A stretch of 64,000 bases of DNA from Brevibacillus panacihumi W25 (GCF_000503775.1 NZ_KI629786.1:479501-543500), one strand, 5' to 3'; counted from the stretch's first letter, positions 8,333 through 19,473 are shown. Translations and numbers: made by a program. The notes: a model not told the origin generated them from the letters alone.

Positions 8333-8776
8333 ATGAAAGTCATTTTTCTTCAAGATGTAAAAGGCCAAGGAAAAAAAGGAGAGGTCAAGGATCTCTCTGA
8401 AGGATATGTACGCAACTTCCTGCTCCCAAAAGGCTTGGTGAAGGAAGCGACAGAAAGCAACGTAAAAACGCTCGATGCCCAAAAGCGCAGCGAGGAGAAA
8501 CGCAAAGAGCAGGAAAAACTGGATGCCCAGGCACTGGGTGAGAAACTGAATGAACTGACTGTGAAGGTTAAAGGGAAAGCCGGAGAAGGCGGACGCCTGT
8601 TCGGAGCTATTTCGAGCAAACAGGTAGCCCAAGCGCTGGAAGAACAGTTCAAAATCAAAGTCGATAAACGCAAGCTGGAAATGGAAGCAATTCGCTCATT
8701 GGGCGTAACGCAAATCAAAGTGAAGCTGCACAATGAAGTGACAGCAACGTTGAAAGTACATGTAGTTGAAGAATAA
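8333..8776 (+). CDS. rplI: 50S ribosomal protein L9
   Basis: 147 aa. Two ATGs are adjacent (8330 and 8333); I use the second because the family begins MKVIFLxDVKGxGKKGE. The N-terminal domain [13 protein letters not shown] is the L9 signature, followed by the long connecting helix rich in Lys/Glu and the C-terminal domain ([13 protein letters not shown]). L9 binds 23S rRNA domain V and limits frameshifting. It is the third gene of the yybS-gdpP-rplI-dnaB cluster. Confidence 0.96.
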   Translation: MKVIFLQDVKGQGKKGEVKDLSEGYVRNFLLPKGLVKEATESNVKTLDAQKRSEEKRKEQEKLDAQALGEKLNELTVKVKGKAGEGGRLFGAISSKQVAQALEEQFKIKVDKRKLEMEAIRSLGVTQIKVKLHNEVTATLKVHVVEE

Positions 8777-8803
8777 TTTGGTGAAAGATGTGGGAGGTAT
8801 GAC

Positions 8804-10156
8804 GTGAGCGACCTGTTTTTAGATCGTGTGCCGCCGCAGAACAAGGAAGCCGAACAGTCTGTACTGGGTGCCGTCTTCTTATCCAAGGAAGCTCTCATCA
8901 CCGCCATAGAAATCCTCCGACCGGAGGATTTTTACAAGACTGCGCATCAGCGCATCTTTCAAACGATGGTGGATCTGTATGAAAAGGGAGAGCCGGTCGA
9001 CCTGGTGACGGTGACCGCTGAGCTGCAGGACCACAAGCTGCTGGAGGAGGTAGGTGGTGTCACCTATCTGACGGAGATCGCCAGCTCGGTTCCGACAGCA
9101 GCCAACATCGAGTACTACGCCAAAATCGTAGAAGAAAAATCGCTGCTCAGGCGATTGATTCATACAGCGACAAAGATCGCCAATGATGGCTATTCGCGTG
9201 AGGACGAGGTAAGCGAAATCATCGCCGATGCCGAGAAGTACATCATGGAGATCGGCCGCAACCGCAACAGCGGCGGCTTTACACCCATTCGCGACGTGCT
9301 TCTGGAAACCTATGAACGCATTGAATTTTTGAGTCAGAGACGCGGTGATGTGACCGGGATCCCTTCCGGTTACACGGACTTGGACAAGATGACATCAGGG
9401 TTTCAACGAAGCGACCTGATTATTCTCGCCGCCCGTCCATCTGTCGGGAAGACGGCCTTTGCGTTGAATGTAGCGCAAAACGTCGCCGCCCGCGCCGGAG
9501 AGACGGTAGCGATTTTCTCTCTGGAGATGGGTGCTTCCCAGCTCGTACAGCGGATGATATGCGCCGAAGGAAATCTGGACGCCTCGAGAATGCGCTCAGG
9601 TTGGCTGGAGGAGGACGACTGGCAAAAGCTGACGATGGCGATCGGTACGTTGGCAAAGGCGCCGATTTACATCGACGATACGCCAGGTGTTACCGTGATG
9701 GATATTCGCGCCAAATGCCGCCGATTGCAAGCGGAGAAGGGGCTGGGCATGATCCTGATCGATTACCTGCAGTTGATCCATGGTCGGGGCAAGGGCGACA
9801 ACCGTCAGCAGGAGGTATCGGAAATCTCCCGTACCTTGAAGGGGATCGCCCGGGAATTGAATGTCCCTGTGATCGCACTCTCCCAGTTGAGCCGTGGTGT
9901 AGAACAACGGCAGGACAAGCGTCCCATGATGTCCGATATTCGTGAATCGGGTTCCATCGAGCAGGACGCGGATATTGTCGCCTTCCTCTACAGGGATGAC
10001 TACTACGATAAAGAGACGGAGAACAAGAATGTCATCGAGGTCATTATCGCCAAACAGCGTAACGGCCCAACGGGTACAGTAGAATTGGCATTTTTGAAGG
10101 AGTACAATAAATTCGTCAGCTTAGATAATCGATTCCGCGATGCAGCGGGTCAGTAA
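8804..10156 (+). CDS. dnaB: Replicative DNA helicase
   Basis: 450 aa from GTG 8804, with GGGAGG upstream. It has the N-terminal DnaB domain (PPQNKEAEQSVLGAVFL, about 10-115) and the RecA-like helicase domain with Walker A ARPSVGKTAFALN (Val where Met is usual), Walker B MILIDYLQLI, and the DnaB signatures VPVIALSQLSRGVEQR and SGSIEQDADIVAFLYR. The ring helicase unwinds DNA at the fork and is loaded at oriC. The Bacillus subtilis orthologue is called dnaC. A terminator overlaps the end of the gene. Confidence 0.97.
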   Translation: MSDLFLDRVPPQNKEAEQSVLGAVFLSKEALITAIEILRPEDFYKTAHQRIFQTMVDLYEKGEPVDLVTVTAELQDHKLLEEVGGVTYLTEIASSVPTAANIEYYAKIVEEKSLLRRLIHTATKIANDGYSREDEVSEIIADAEKYIMEIGRNRNSGGFTPIRDVLLETYERIEFLSQRRGDVTGIPSGYTDLDKMTSGFQRSDLIILAARPSVGKTAFALNVAQNVAARAGETVAIFSLEMGASQLVQRMICAEGNLDASRMRSGWLEEDDWQKLTMAIGTLAKAPIYIDDTPGVTVMDIRAKCRRLQAEKGLGMILIDYLQLIHGRGKGDNRQQEVSEISRTLKGIARELNVPVIALSQLSRGVEQRQDKRPMMSDIRESGSIEQDADIVAFLYRDDYYDKETENKNVIEVIIAKQRNGPTGTVELAFLKEYNKFVSLDNRFRDAAGQ

Positions 10157-10187
10157 AAAGTCGGAGAATATCCGACTTTTTTCTTTT
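10157..10187 (+). terminator. Terminator after dnaB
   Basis: AAAAGTCGGA / TCCGACTTTT with a 5-nt loop and a long T-rich tail. Confidence 0.9.
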
Positions 10188-10202
10188 TTTCATTTTACAA
10201 AA

Positions 10203-10244
10203 TAGACGAACATATACTGTATTTTCCATCCGAATGTTCGTATT
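10203..10244 (+). promoter_or_regulatory. Paired PurBox operator of purA
   Basis: Two inverted PurBox-like half-sites are seen: CGAAC at 10207-10211 on the plus strand and GTTCG at 10236-10240 (CGAAC on the minus strand), each in AT-rich context. They lie just upstream of the purA promoter. In Bacillus, PurR represses purA through two inverted PurBoxes with a CGAA core at about this spacing. PurR control is inferred from the match. Confidence 0.7.
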
Positions 10245-10248
10245 TTAA

Positions 10249-10277
10249 TTGACATACAGGAATTGGTTTAGTACACT
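10249..10277 (+). promoter_or_regulatory. SigA-type promoter of purA
   Basis: Consensus -35 TTGACA (10249-10254), 17-nt spacer, -10 TACACT (10272-10277), located 50 bases upstream of the purA start and directly after the PurBox pair. Confidence 0.8.
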
Positions 10278-10280
10278 TAG

Positions 10281-11615
<1,335 letters not shown>

Positions 11616-11636
11616 CGAATGTGATATAACTGAGGT

Positions 11637-11668
11637 AGCGACCCCGTCATGCAAGTGGCGGGGTCGCT
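11637..11668 (+). terminator. Hairpin after purA
   Basis: AGCGACCCCG / CGGGGTCGCT, a perfect 10-bp stem with a 12-nt loop. The T-tract is short (TCTATGTT), so termination may be inefficient. Confidence 0.6.
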
Positions 11669-11868
11669 CTATGTTGAGGCATGTGATATACTGAATGGGA
11701 TTTTCAGCATTGGAGGTTTTTGTGATGAGAGGCATCGCATTCATGCGGCTTCGTTAATTTCGATTTTACCCCGCGAAAGCTCAGCCATTTTTAAATCAAG
11801 TAATGGCTTGGGTTTCTTTGTGTTGTGGTTGAATCATGAACGAAACGAATGAATGAGGTGTATTTTTT

Positions 11869-12807
11869 ATGTCCAAAAACATGAACACGAAAATAAAAGA
11901 GATTGTTTCGCTTGCAAAAAAACACGGAATTGAAGTGGAACCGCTTAGCGTGAAGAGCAACGAATCAGGCTTGGATTTCCTTGCCGTATTTGCACGCTCG
12001 ACTGATGGCGCATCCTGGGTCATGAGGGCTCCTCGTCGACCCGATGTCGTGGAATCGGCTGCTTATGAGAAAAAGGTGTTAGATCTGGTAATCAACCGAT
12101 TGCCTGTGGAGGTACCGAATTGGCAGGTGCACACGCCTGAATTGATCGCCTACCGTCTCTTGGATGGAGTTCCGATCGGGACCATCAATCATGAAGCCAC
12201 AGGCTATGATTGGTACTTGGAGCCGCAATCGATTCCTGAGCGATTCATTCAATCTCTGGCAGAGGCAATGGTAGCACTCCACGCAATTGATCATGAAGCA
12301 GCACGCAATGCAGGTATTCGCGTCCACCAACCAGCGGAAGTCCGCAGAGCACTAGCGGTGAAAATGGACGAGATCAAACGGATTTTTGGCGTGTCACAAG
12401 CGCTTTGGGAACGCTGGCAATCCTGGCTAGCAGATGATACATGCTGGCCCCATCACTCTGTTCTCGTACATGGCGATCTTCACCCCGGTCATATTCTGGT
12501 TCATCCTGATGGGAGGGTAACCGGACTTTTGGATTGGACGGAAGCAGAGGTAGCCGATCCTGCTACTGATTTTACTGCTTATTGCCTGATATTTGGGGAA
12601 TCGGGCCTGGCAGAACTGCTCAAACGATATGAGAATGCAGGGGGCCGTGTATGGCCGCGGATGCAAGACCATATCATCGAGCGGATGTCCGCCTCTCCCG
12701 TACTGCTCGCGGACTTTGCATTGAAGTCCGGTTTGGAGGAGTATATGACGATGGCTCGCAACGCCTTAGGTGTCGATGAAAAAGGGGAAGAGATCTCTAC
12801 GGAATGA
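11869..12807 (+). CDS. Macrolide 2'-phosphotransferase-like kinase (APH/Mph family)
   Basis: 312 aa from ATG 11869 with GAGGTG upstream; ATG 11881 is an alternative. The APH-fold catalytic loop reads VLVHGDLHPGHILVHPDG (Brenner motif with Asp and His) and the metal-binding segment is LLDWTEAEVADPATDF. The N-lobe has VMRAPRRPDVVESAAYEKKV, typical of Mph enzymes of Bacillales, which phosphorylate the 2'-OH of the macrolide desosamine using GTP. Substrate cannot be proven by sequence; other APH-type kinases are possible. It stands alone between purA and a small gene, and has its own terminator. Chromosomal Mph genes are common in soil Bacillales. Confidence 0.75.
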   Translation: MSKNMNTKIKEIVSLAKKHGIEVEPLSVKSNESGLDFLAVFARSTDGASWVMRAPRRPDVVESAAYEKKVLDLVINRLPVEVPNWQVHTPELIAYRLLDGVPIGTINHEATGYDWYLEPQSIPERFIQSLAEAMVALHAIDHEAARNAGIRVHQPAEVRRALAVKMDEIKRIFGVSQALWERWQSWLADDTCWPHHSVLVHGDLHPGHILVHPDGRVTGLLDWTEAEVADPATDFTAYCLIFGESGLAELLKRYENAGGRVWPRMQDHIIERMSASPVLLADFALKSGLEEYMTMARNALGVDEKGEEISTE

Positions 12808-12840
12808 TCACAAAACAAGCTTAACAAATGACAACATTCT

Positions 12841-12880
12841 AACGGGCAGGGAGACGAAAGCGGCTCCTGCCCGTTTTTTA
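12841..12880 (+). terminator. Terminator after the mph-like gene
   Basis: AACGGGCAGG / CCTGCCCGTT stem (12841-12850 with 12866-12875) followed by T5. Confidence 0.9.
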
Positions 12881-12994
12881 TATTTTTGCGGGAAAACAGG
12901 CTTCTTCACAATTTTTTTAGGCAGGACAGACACGATTCCGTACCTTCTGGGCATATGGTAAAAACAAAGGCAGGAAATGGAGAGGTGATCACAG

Positions 12995-13207
12995 ATGATG
13001 AAGATGGGATTCGACCAGAAGGCCATGAAGCTGTTGGGCAAAAATGTGCAGGTAAAAATGGTGAATGGCTGCGTTATCAAAGGGACCATGACTCATTATA
13101 ACAACGGATACCTCTGCTTCATTACCACATACAAGCAACGGGATGATGAAAAGACCACGATCCGCCGGCTGGCGCTAAAAGACGTGACGTCTATGTCTGA
13201 GGTGTGA
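12995..13207 (+). CDS. Small LSm-like beta-barrel protein, hypothetical
   Basis: 70 aa from ATG 12995 (ATG 12998 also possible) with GAGAGGTGA upstream. The core LGKNVQVKMVNGCVIKGTM followed by a Gly-containing strand (NNGYLCFIT) and a closing hydrophobic strand (KDVTSMSEV) has the strand pattern of Sm/Hfq-like folds (GKxVxVxxxNGxxxxGxL). It is not Hfq itself: the Hfq KH motif is absent. RNA binding is an inference from the pattern only. It is followed by a hairpin shared with the convergent gene. Confidence 0.55.
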   Translation: MMKMGFDQKAMKLLGKNVQVKMVNGCVIKGTMTHYNNGYLCFITTYKQRDDEKTTIRRLALKDVTSMSEV

Positions 13208-13230
13208 CAGCTCCATGGCCAAGAAAAGTT

Positions 13231-13265
13231 CAGCCACCTCTCCCTTTAGTGGAGCAGGTGGCTGT
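13231..13265. terminator. Hairpin between convergent genes
   Basis: CAGCCACCT / AGGTGGCTG (13231-13239 with 13256-13264), extended by CTCC/GGAG pairing. The T-tract is weak on both sides. Confidence 0.5.
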
Positions 13266-13269
13266 CATT

Positions 13270-13635
13270 TTACACCATTCCACCAAAGGAACGAATAATC
13301 TGGGTCGCTTCCGCATTGCGATCAGCGGGTACGACAGCAGTCAGCAAAAACGGCGTGTTGAAGTCATCGCCGCGATCCGACATGCCGCTCGCATCCGGGT
13401 CTGCAGCAGCCAATACACTGGCGTCACGGCTTGTGAAATCACCAGCCAAAGTCAAATTTCCCAAGGAGGGGATCTGCCCCGTGATGGGATTGATGACATG
13501 ATCGACGCCACTACCTGGGAATTGCCCGATATGATCGATCTGGACGATTGTAAACCCTGCCGTATTCAGTGCTTTTTTGGCCTGAGCTGCCGCATATTCG
13601 CTGGAGAAACCAGCCAAAATATTTTGTTCTTTCAC
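13270..13635 (-). CDS. Hypothetical protein with a repeated alpha/beta pattern
   Basis: 121 aa. I choose GTG 13635 because GGAG lies 9 bases upstream on the reverse strand; the open frame continues further upstream but without a better site. The product starts VKEQNILAGFSSEYAAAQAK and contains LNTAGFTIVQIDHIGQFPG, LTLAGDFTSRDASVLAAAD and a C-terminal FLLTAVVPADRNAEATQII segment. There is no signal peptide or membrane helix. I do not recognise the family; the pattern of two beta-alpha units suggests a ferredoxin-like regulatory fold. It is convergent with the preceding gene. Confidence 0.6.
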   Translation of the reverse strand: MKEQNILAGFSSEYAAAQAKKALNTAGFTIVQIDHIGQFPGSGVDHVINPITGQIPSLGNLTLAGDFTSRDASVLAAADPDASGMSDRGDDFNTPFLLTAVVPADRNAEATQIIRSFGGMV

Positions 13636-13898
13636 AAAAGTCAACTCCATTTCACACATAAAATTTCCCAATTTCATGAACATATCATGACTCATTCTTG
13701 TCTTTTTTATTCGACGGCATTTTACACTTGCTGATCGCAATATTTTTGTGGTAAAGTCGACATAGTTGGTTTCATTAGGCATTTTGGCAGATAAATGGAA
13801 ACCAACATTTGGTATGGTAGACCTATTTGGTCAATTTCAAATTTTCAGGAAATAGACGGTGAGAATGCTGCTGTATCTGTTTTCAGGAGGGACAAGTT

Positions 13899-15419
13899 AT
13901 GCAATGGGCCAATTGGAAGGCCGAACTGCAGGAACGGTCGAAGCAGGTCGTTCGCAAATGTAGTGAAATGGCGAAACGCACGATGAAACATACAAGCACT
14001 TACATGACCACGCATAAGAAGCAAGTGATTACCGTAGCATCCGTATTTGTACTGACAGTAGCCACGGGTGCATCTGCACAATATTATTACAAAAGCAATA
14101 TCAACTCGATTTACCATGTGATTGTGAACGGCAAAGAGATTGGCGTCGTCAGCAGCCCTGATGTCATCAACAAATGGACAGCTAGCAAGCTGGAAGAGGA
14201 GAAGGCCAAGAGCGGCTACACATTCATGCTCTCCGACTCGATCAGCTTCCGGGAAGAACGTTTGTTCAAGGGCGAATACGACGATGAGTCTGCATTGAAA
14301 GAATTATCTGCCATCGCAGATTTCAAGGTAGATGCAGTCAAACTCGTGATCGACGGAAAAGTGGTCGGTTATGCACCCGATCTGGATGCGGCCAATGAAG
14401 TGCTGGATAAAGTCAAAGAAAAGTACTCTGGCATTCCGGCACAAAAAATCTCTACTCTGACAGCCGCAGCAGATAAAAAGAGCACGGTAGCAGCTGCCTC
14501 GCTAGCCGCGCCGGATGCGAGTCCAGTCAAGGAAGTAGCATTCAAGGAAAAGGTGGAGCTGCAGTCGGAAGCAGTGCCGTCCGCTCAGGTTTTGACGGAG
14601 GACAAGCTGGAGGATCTGCTTGTAAAGGGCACATACAAAGAATTGATACATACTGTCGTTGAAGGTGATTGCGTCGGTTGTATCGCAAAGCAGTATGACA
14701 TTACCTCAAAGGATATTTACGATAACAACCCTGGCCTGACGGAAAATACGGTACTCAAGCTGGGTCAGCAAATCAATGTGACGGCGATCCGTCCATTGGT
14801 GACCGTACAGGTGAAGGAAAATGTGACGCAAAAGGAAGAAATTCCTTTCAATACGCAATATAACAACAATGAAACGTTGCCGAAGGGCGAGACTAAGGTC
14901 GTCCAGGAAGGCAAAAACGGTACAAAACAAGTCGAATACGAAATCATCAAGGAAAATGGACAAGTCGTCGAGCGCAAGATCTTGAAGCAGGAAGTACTGG
15001 ATGAACCTGTGATCAAGGTAGTCGAGCGTGGCACGAAGGTAATTCCTTCGCGTGGGACAGGCCGTCTGGCTTGGCCAGCACAAGGGTATATCAGCAGCGG
15101 CTTCGGCACGCGCTGGGGAAAACTGCATAAAGGGATCGACATCGCTGGTGCGGGCTCCGTAATGGCAGCCGACAATGGCCGCGTCAAGTTTGCTGGTTGG
15201 GATGGCGGTTATGGTAAAGCGATCATCATTGACCACGGAAACGGCATGCAGACCCTGTACGGCCACCTCAGCACGATTAATGTAAAGGTTGGAGATGTCG
15301 TACAGAAAGGCAAGAAAATTGGTGTGAAGGGCTCCACTGGGAACTCCACCGGGGTTCACCTGCATTTTGAGGTTATACAAAATGGACGAGTCCAGAACCC
15401 AATGCGTTTCCTCAATTAA
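13899..15419 (+). CDS. Membrane-anchored M23 murein endopeptidase with LysM and G5 domains
   Basis: 506 aa from ATG 13899 with AGGAGGG upstream. A basic N-terminus of about 45 residues precedes one membrane helix (VITVASVFVLTVATGASA). A LysM domain lies around 250-300 (HTVVEGDCVGCIAKQYDI), a G5 domain around 300-385, and the C-terminus is a lytic M23 peptidase with the zinc ligands HKGID (HxxxD) and HLHFEV (HxH). It should cleave peptidoglycan stem or cross-bridge peptides outside the membrane. Its position directly upstream of walR fits the WalR regulon, which controls cell-wall hydrolases, but a WalR site was not identified by eye. Confidence 0.88.
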   Translation: MQWANWKAELQERSKQVVRKCSEMAKRTMKHTSTYMTTHKKQVITVASVFVLTVATGASAQYYYKSNINSIYHVIVNGKEIGVVSSPDVINKWTASKLEEEKAKSGYTFMLSDSISFREERLFKGEYDDESALKELSAIADFKVDAVKLVIDGKVVGYAPDLDAANEVLDKVKEKYSGIPAQKISTLTAAADKKSTVAAASLAAPDASPVKEVAFKEKVELQSEAVPSAQVLTEDKLEDLLVKGTYKELIHTVVEGDCVGCIAKQYDITSKDIYDNNPGLTENTVLKLGQQINVTAIRPLVTVQVKENVTQKEEIPFNTQYNNNETLPKGETKVVQEGKNGTKQVEYEIIKENGQVVERKILKQEVLDEPVIKVVERGTKVIPSRGTGRLAWPAQGYISSGFGTRWGKLHKGIDIAGAGSVMAADNGRVKFAGWDGGYGKAIIIDHGNGMQTLYGHLSTINVKVGDVVQKGKKIGVKGSTGNSTGVHLHFEVIQNGRVQNPMRFLN

Positions 15420-15441
15420 GATAAATTCAAACTGGAAAATC

Positions 15442-15470
15442 AAGGAGTGCTCCAAGGAGTGCTCCTTTTT
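15442..15470 (+). terminator. Terminator after the M23 gene
   Basis: Two tandem AAGGAGTGCTCC units; the outer AGGAG/CTCCT arms pair and T5 follows. Each unit is also nearly palindromic. Confidence 0.6.
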
Positions 15471-15557
15471 GCGTTCGGGGAAAGGATTGGCATAGTATAA
15501 TGGAGAGGAATACAGGGACGAAAAATAGAATTTGTTTGGAGAGAGGAGGCAGCAGTC

Positions 15558-16271
15558 ATGGCAAAACTCCTGGTAGTAGACGATGAAAAACCGATTGCAG
15601 ACATTTTGAAATTTACGTTTGAACGGGAAGGGTATCAGGTGGTCTGCGCATACGACGGGGAAGAAGCGTTGACCGCCGTCCAGCAGGAACGACCTGATTT
15701 GATTTTGCTCGATGTCATGCTTCCTGGCCGTGATGGAATGGAAGTGTGCAGGGCTGTCCGCAAAGCGCACGATGTCCCCATCATCATGCTGACGGCAAGA
15801 GACTCCGAGTTGGACAAGGTGCTGGGTCTGGAGCTGGGTGCGGATGATTATGTCACGAAGCCGTTTAGCTCGCGCGAATTGGTAGCACGGGTAAAAGCGC
15901 ATTTGCGCCGCAACAAACCAAAAACGGAGGCGCAGGAAAGTCATCTTCTGCGTATTCATGATCTCGATATTGATTTGCATTCCTATACGGTCGAAAAGAC
16001 GGGGGAGCCGCTTGAACAGGAGCTGACTCATCGTGAGTTCGAGCTGTTGGTCTATTTGGCCCGTCATCAGGGACAGGTTCTGACGCGTGAGCATTTGCTC
16101 CAGTCGGTCTGGGGGTTTGACTATTTTGGCGATGTGCGCACGGTGGACGTGACCATCCGCCGACTGCGAGAGAAAATAGAGGACGACCCAAGCCAGCCGA
16201 AATATATCATTACACGACGTGGTTTGGGCTATAGCATGCGCAATCCGGGCACAGGAGGAACGCCTGGATGA
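15558..16271 (+). CDS. walR: Response regulator WalR (YycF)
   Basis: 237 aa from ATG 15558 with GAGAGGAGG upstream. The receiver domain (1-118) has DD at 8-9, phosphoacceptor Asp52 in LLDVMLPG, Thr in MLTARD and Lys in DDYVTKPF. The OmpR/PhoB winged-helix domain follows (about 130-230; [30 protein letters not shown]). WalR is the essential regulator of cell-wall hydrolase genes in low-GC Gram-positives. A TATAAT at 15496-15501 may be the -10 of the operon promoter; its -35 is poor. The stop overlaps the walK start (ATGA). Confidence 0.98.
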   Translation: MAKLLVVDDEKPIADILKFTFEREGYQVVCAYDGEEALTAVQQERPDLILLDVMLPGRDGMEVCRAVRKAHDVPIIMLTARDSELDKVLGLELGADDYVTKPFSSRELVARVKAHLRRNKPKTEAQESHLLRIHDLDIDLHSYTVEKTGEPLEQELTHREFELLVYLARHQGQVLTREHLLQSVWGFDYFGDVRTVDVTIRRLREKIEDDPSQPKYIITRRGLGYSMRNPGTGGTPG

Positions 16272-18091
16272 GGCGGCTCTTCAAGACGATCCAGTGGAAA
16301 ATCGTCGTGATCTACATGTTGTTGATCCTTTTGGCCATGCAATTTATTGGCGCTTACTTTGCCAGGGAAGTAGAGAGCTACTACATCAACAACTTTTCCG
16401 AGGCATTGAATGCGCAGGCAAGTCTTTTGGCAAGCCTTCTGGAAGGGGATCTGCGCACGCGGGAGTCCAAGGAAGAAAGCGTGGAGCAGATGAGGGTGGA
16501 TATCGACAACCTGATCAACAATCTGGTCAAGATCAACGGAGCCAATGTACAAGTGATCGACCAGACAGGCACCGTGCTCAGCACCACAGAAGATCGCAGC
16601 ATTATCGGGCAGCGGACCTCACAGCCGGAGGTGACTGTGGCCTTGCTCGGGACGCGGAGTGAGTCCATGCGGATCGACCCGCGAACAGGAGCCCGCGTGA
16701 AGGTTCTGGTTCTCCCGATCAAAGGGGACCAGATCGTCTACGGAGCCGTGTATATGGTCGCTTCGATGGAAGGCACATACAATACGATCCGCAAAATGAA
16801 CGGGATCCTCGCATCTGGGACGATGATCGCTTTGCTGATCACGGCCGGGCTGGGATTTGTGCTGGCAAAAACGATTACCAAACCGGTCAAGGAAATGACC
16901 CGCCAGGCTAGATCGGTAGCAGACGGTGACTTCAACAGCCATGTGCGCATCTACGGTACGGACGAGATCGGGCAGTTGGGGATGGCGTTCAATCATATGA
17001 CAAGGCGCCTGCAGGAAGCCATCTCGCTGCAGGAAGAGGAGCGGGAGAAGCTGGCGGGCATCCTGAGCAACATGTCCGACGGCGTGATCGCGACCAGCCG
17101 GGATGGGCAGATTATTCTCATGAATCGAGCAGCCGAAGAGATGCTGCAAGTCAAGATGGAGAACCTGATCAGCAAAAGACGGACGTTGCCCGAGCTGCTT
17201 GGTTTGCCTCCCGAGGACGAGATGCCTCTGCATCGGCAAACGGAGCCGCTCTTCATCGAAATGCTGCTGCCCAACCGTGAAGAAGTGATTTTGCGTGTCA
17301 CCTTTACTCCGCTGCAGCATGATAGCGGCAAGCGGGGCGGCATCATTGCGGTCGTCGCAGACGTGACGGAGCAGCAGCAAATGGAGCATCAGCGCAGGGA
17401 GTTCGTCGCCAATGTCTCGCATGAGCTGCGCACACCCCTGACCACGATCAAAAGCTACGTGGAAGCGTTGCTGGATGGAGCCGTAGAGGAAAAGGAGCTG
17501 TCCAACCGCTTTTTGCGCGTCACGATGTCAGAGACGGAGCGGATGATACGCCTGGTCAACGACTTGCTGCAGCTGTCCCGCTTTGATTCGCAAGGAGTGC
17601 GCCTCCACTGCAAGGAAGTGGACATGAATCAGATGCTGCGCTACGCGGTCGATCGGTTCTCCATGTTCGGCGAGCAGCAGGAGGTCGCGCTCGATCTGGA
17701 GATTCCGGAGGCTTTGCCATCCGTCTATATCGATCCTGACGCGATCAATCAGGTTTTGGACAACCTGCTGTCCAATGCTATCAAGTATACGCCTCAAAGC
17801 GGCCGTGTCGTCGTGCATGCGCAGCATCTGCGACAGCAGGAGCGGGTCCAAATCTCGATCACGGATACCGGAATCGGGATTCCGAGCCGCGATCTCAAGC
17901 GAATTTTTGAAAGATTTTACCGTGTAGACAAAGCGCGCTCGCGCGGTCAGGGTGGGACAGGCCTGGGGCTTGCCATCGCCCGGGAACTGGTGCAGGCGCA
18001 TGGCGCTGACATCGAGATCGCCAGCGAGTGGAATGTAGGAACGACCGTTACGTTCTGGGTTCCGTCATTTCGAGGGGGGAGTGCAGGATGA
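16268..18091 (+). CDS. walK: Sensor histidine kinase WalK (YycG)
   Basis: 607 aa. TM1 at about 12-32, an extracellular Cache-like domain, TM2 at about 175-200, HAMP (about 200-255), PAS (about 262-370), HisKA with the H box VSHELRTPL (His near 385), and HATPase_c with [20 protein letters not shown] and [10 protein letters not shown]. It phosphorylates WalR and monitors wall synthesis (lipid II or division cues). It overlaps walR by 4 bases and walH by 4 bases, consistent with one transcript walRKHIJ. Confidence 0.98.
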   Translation: MRRLFKTIQWKIVVIYMLLILLAMQFIGAYFAREVESYYINNFSEALNAQASLLASLLEGDLRTRESKEESVEQMRVDIDNLINNLVKINGANVQVIDQTGTVLSTTEDRSIIGQRTSQPEVTVALLGTRSESMRIDPRTGARVKVLVLPIKGDQIVYGAVYMVASMEGTYNTIRKMNGILASGTMIALLITAGLGFVLAKTITKPVKEMTRQARSVADGDFNSHVRIYGTDEIGQLGMAFNHMTRRLQEAISLQEEEREKLAGILSNMSDGVIATSRDGQIILMNRAAEEMLQVKMENLISKRRTLPELLGLPPEDEMPLHRQTEPLFIEMLLPNREEVILRVTFTPLQHDSGKRGGIIAVVADVTEQQQMEHQRREFVANVSHELRTPLTTIKSYVEALLDGAVEEKELSNRFLRVTMSETERMIRLVNDLLQLSRFDSQGVRLHCKEVDMNQMLRYAVDRFSMFGEQQEVALDLEIPEALPSVYIDPDAINQVLDNLLSNAIKYTPQSGRVVVHAQHLRQQERVQISITDTGIGIPSRDLKRIFERFYRVDKARSRGQGGTGLGLAIARELVQAHGADIEIASEWNVGTTVTFWVPSFRGGSAG

Positions 18092-19473
18092 AGCGGTGGT
18101 TGGAACCAGCAAAAACCGTCATTCTCTGCCTGCTTGTGGTCGCCAGCTTTTGTCTGACGGCGGCAATTTGGATCAATCAACCCAATTTCCAGATGATCGA
18201 GCCGGCGAAGTATACAGAATCCAAGCCTGTATTTGAAAAACAACTGGAGAAAATCATCACACCGTTTGCTGTTGTTTTTCACTACGGGCAGGATCGGCAC
18301 ACCAAGGCAGTGGCAACAGACGGGCAATTCAGCATGATCATGCGCGAAATGCCAAGATGGATTTTCCTCGATTTTTCTCCATTTACCATGACAGAGGATA
18401 AATGGCGGGAAATTGCCCGGGAAAAGTTGGGGCTTGAGGTTCGTTTCAGAAGCAGCATTCCGCTCGCCGCAGTCGGGCGGCTGGTGACATTTCGGGAGGA
18501 CTACAACATTCCTTTGAAGGGAATCGATCGCATCTGGCTTTACCATGAACCGGAAGAGGACTTGGTCTATGCCCTTTTTTTCTCGGGTGAAGAGGAGAAG
18601 ATCGTACGCTCCCGCACATCGATCAGCCCGAAGGATCTGCGTGATTCATATCTGGCGAACGGCAATCAGATGCCGGAACAGATCATGAAGGTCGTCATCC
18701 CGAAAAGGTATACCTATGCGTCGCCTGCGGAGAAAGGGCAGACTTACTGGCACATGTACTACTTGCCGAAGCATCAGATTCGGATGCATCAATTCAGCTA
18801 CAGCTATGAGCCTGTCTCCGTGGAGAGGGTCATCGAGGCTTACTTTCTCGACCCTTCCTTGGTCAGGCAGATCATGGAACGGGACAAGACCATGATCTAC
18901 ACAGACGGAAGCCGTTCGATTCAGGTGAGGTCTGAGCAAATGGCAATGACCTTTACCGATCCAGCCTATCAGCAGCGGGCCGTGCAGCTCTCCGATACGG
19001 AAAAGCTGCAGGGGGCGGTCAACTTCGTAAACAAGCATCTCGGCTGGCTGGACGACTACTATTTCGAGAGGTTCAGGAAGAGCTACAACGACAAGGACGT
19101 CATGACGTTTCGCCAGTATATCGGCGCCTACCCGCTGGTAAGCAAGGGAGACAAGCCTGTCGATACGATTGAGATTACTTCAGAAGCGGGGCAGGTCGTC
19201 ACGATGAACCGTTCCCTGCTGGACTTGGATTCGTATGTCGCTCACAAGGATTGGAAGGTCATGTCGGGACCGGAGCTGTACAATCTCATTCGGGAGCGAA
19301 ATCTGGCCAATACGGACGAAATCACCAACGCGTATCTGGCCTATCAGACGCTCGTAGCAGAGGACACCATCGATCTGATTCCGACATGGGTAGTGGAAGT
19401 GCCGAATCAGCCTACCCTGTACATCCCTGCGCGATCCACAGAAGGAGGAGGCGGGTCTATTGGATTGGAGTAA
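18088..19473 (+). CDS. walH: WalK-associated regulator YycH
   Basis: 461 aa from ATG 18088, which overlaps the walK stop as ATGA. The frame is open to 18028 but the upstream part lies inside walK. One N-terminal membrane helix (VILCLLVVASFCLTAAI) is followed by a large extracytoplasmic domain, as in YycH, which with YycI binds WalK through membrane helices and tunes its activity. The sequence YEPVSVERVIEAYFLDPSLV is typical of the family. It is followed, with a 14-base overlap, by walI. Confidence 0.93.
   Translation: MKRWLEPAKTVILCLLVVASFCLTAAIWINQPNFQMIEPAKYTESKPVFEKQLEKIITPFAVVFHYGQDRHTKAVATDGQFSMIMREMPRWIFLDFSPFTMTEDKWREIAREKLGLEVRFRSSIPLAAVGRLVTFREDYNIPLKGIDRIWLYHEPEEDLVYALFFSGEEEKIVRSRTSISPKDLRDSYLANGNQMPEQIMKVVIPKRYTYASPAEKGQTYWHMYYLPKHQIRMHQFSYSYEPVSVERVIEAYFLDPSLVRQIMERDKTMIYTDGSRSIQVRSEQMAMTFTDPAYQQRAVQLSDTEKLQGAVNFVNKHLGWLDDYYFERFRKSYNDKDVMTFRQYIGAYPLVSKGDKPVDTIEITSEAGQVVTMNRSLLDLDSYVAHKDWKVMSGPELYNLIRERNLANTDEITNAYLAYQTLVAEDTIDLIPTWVVEVPNQPTLYIPARSTEGGGGSIGLE

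Noticed and set aside
11836..11856. Six-codon ORF MNETNE just before the mph-like gene as a translational-attenuation leader
   Set aside because: It has no ribosome-binding site and no alternative hairpins that would hide the mph start were visible.
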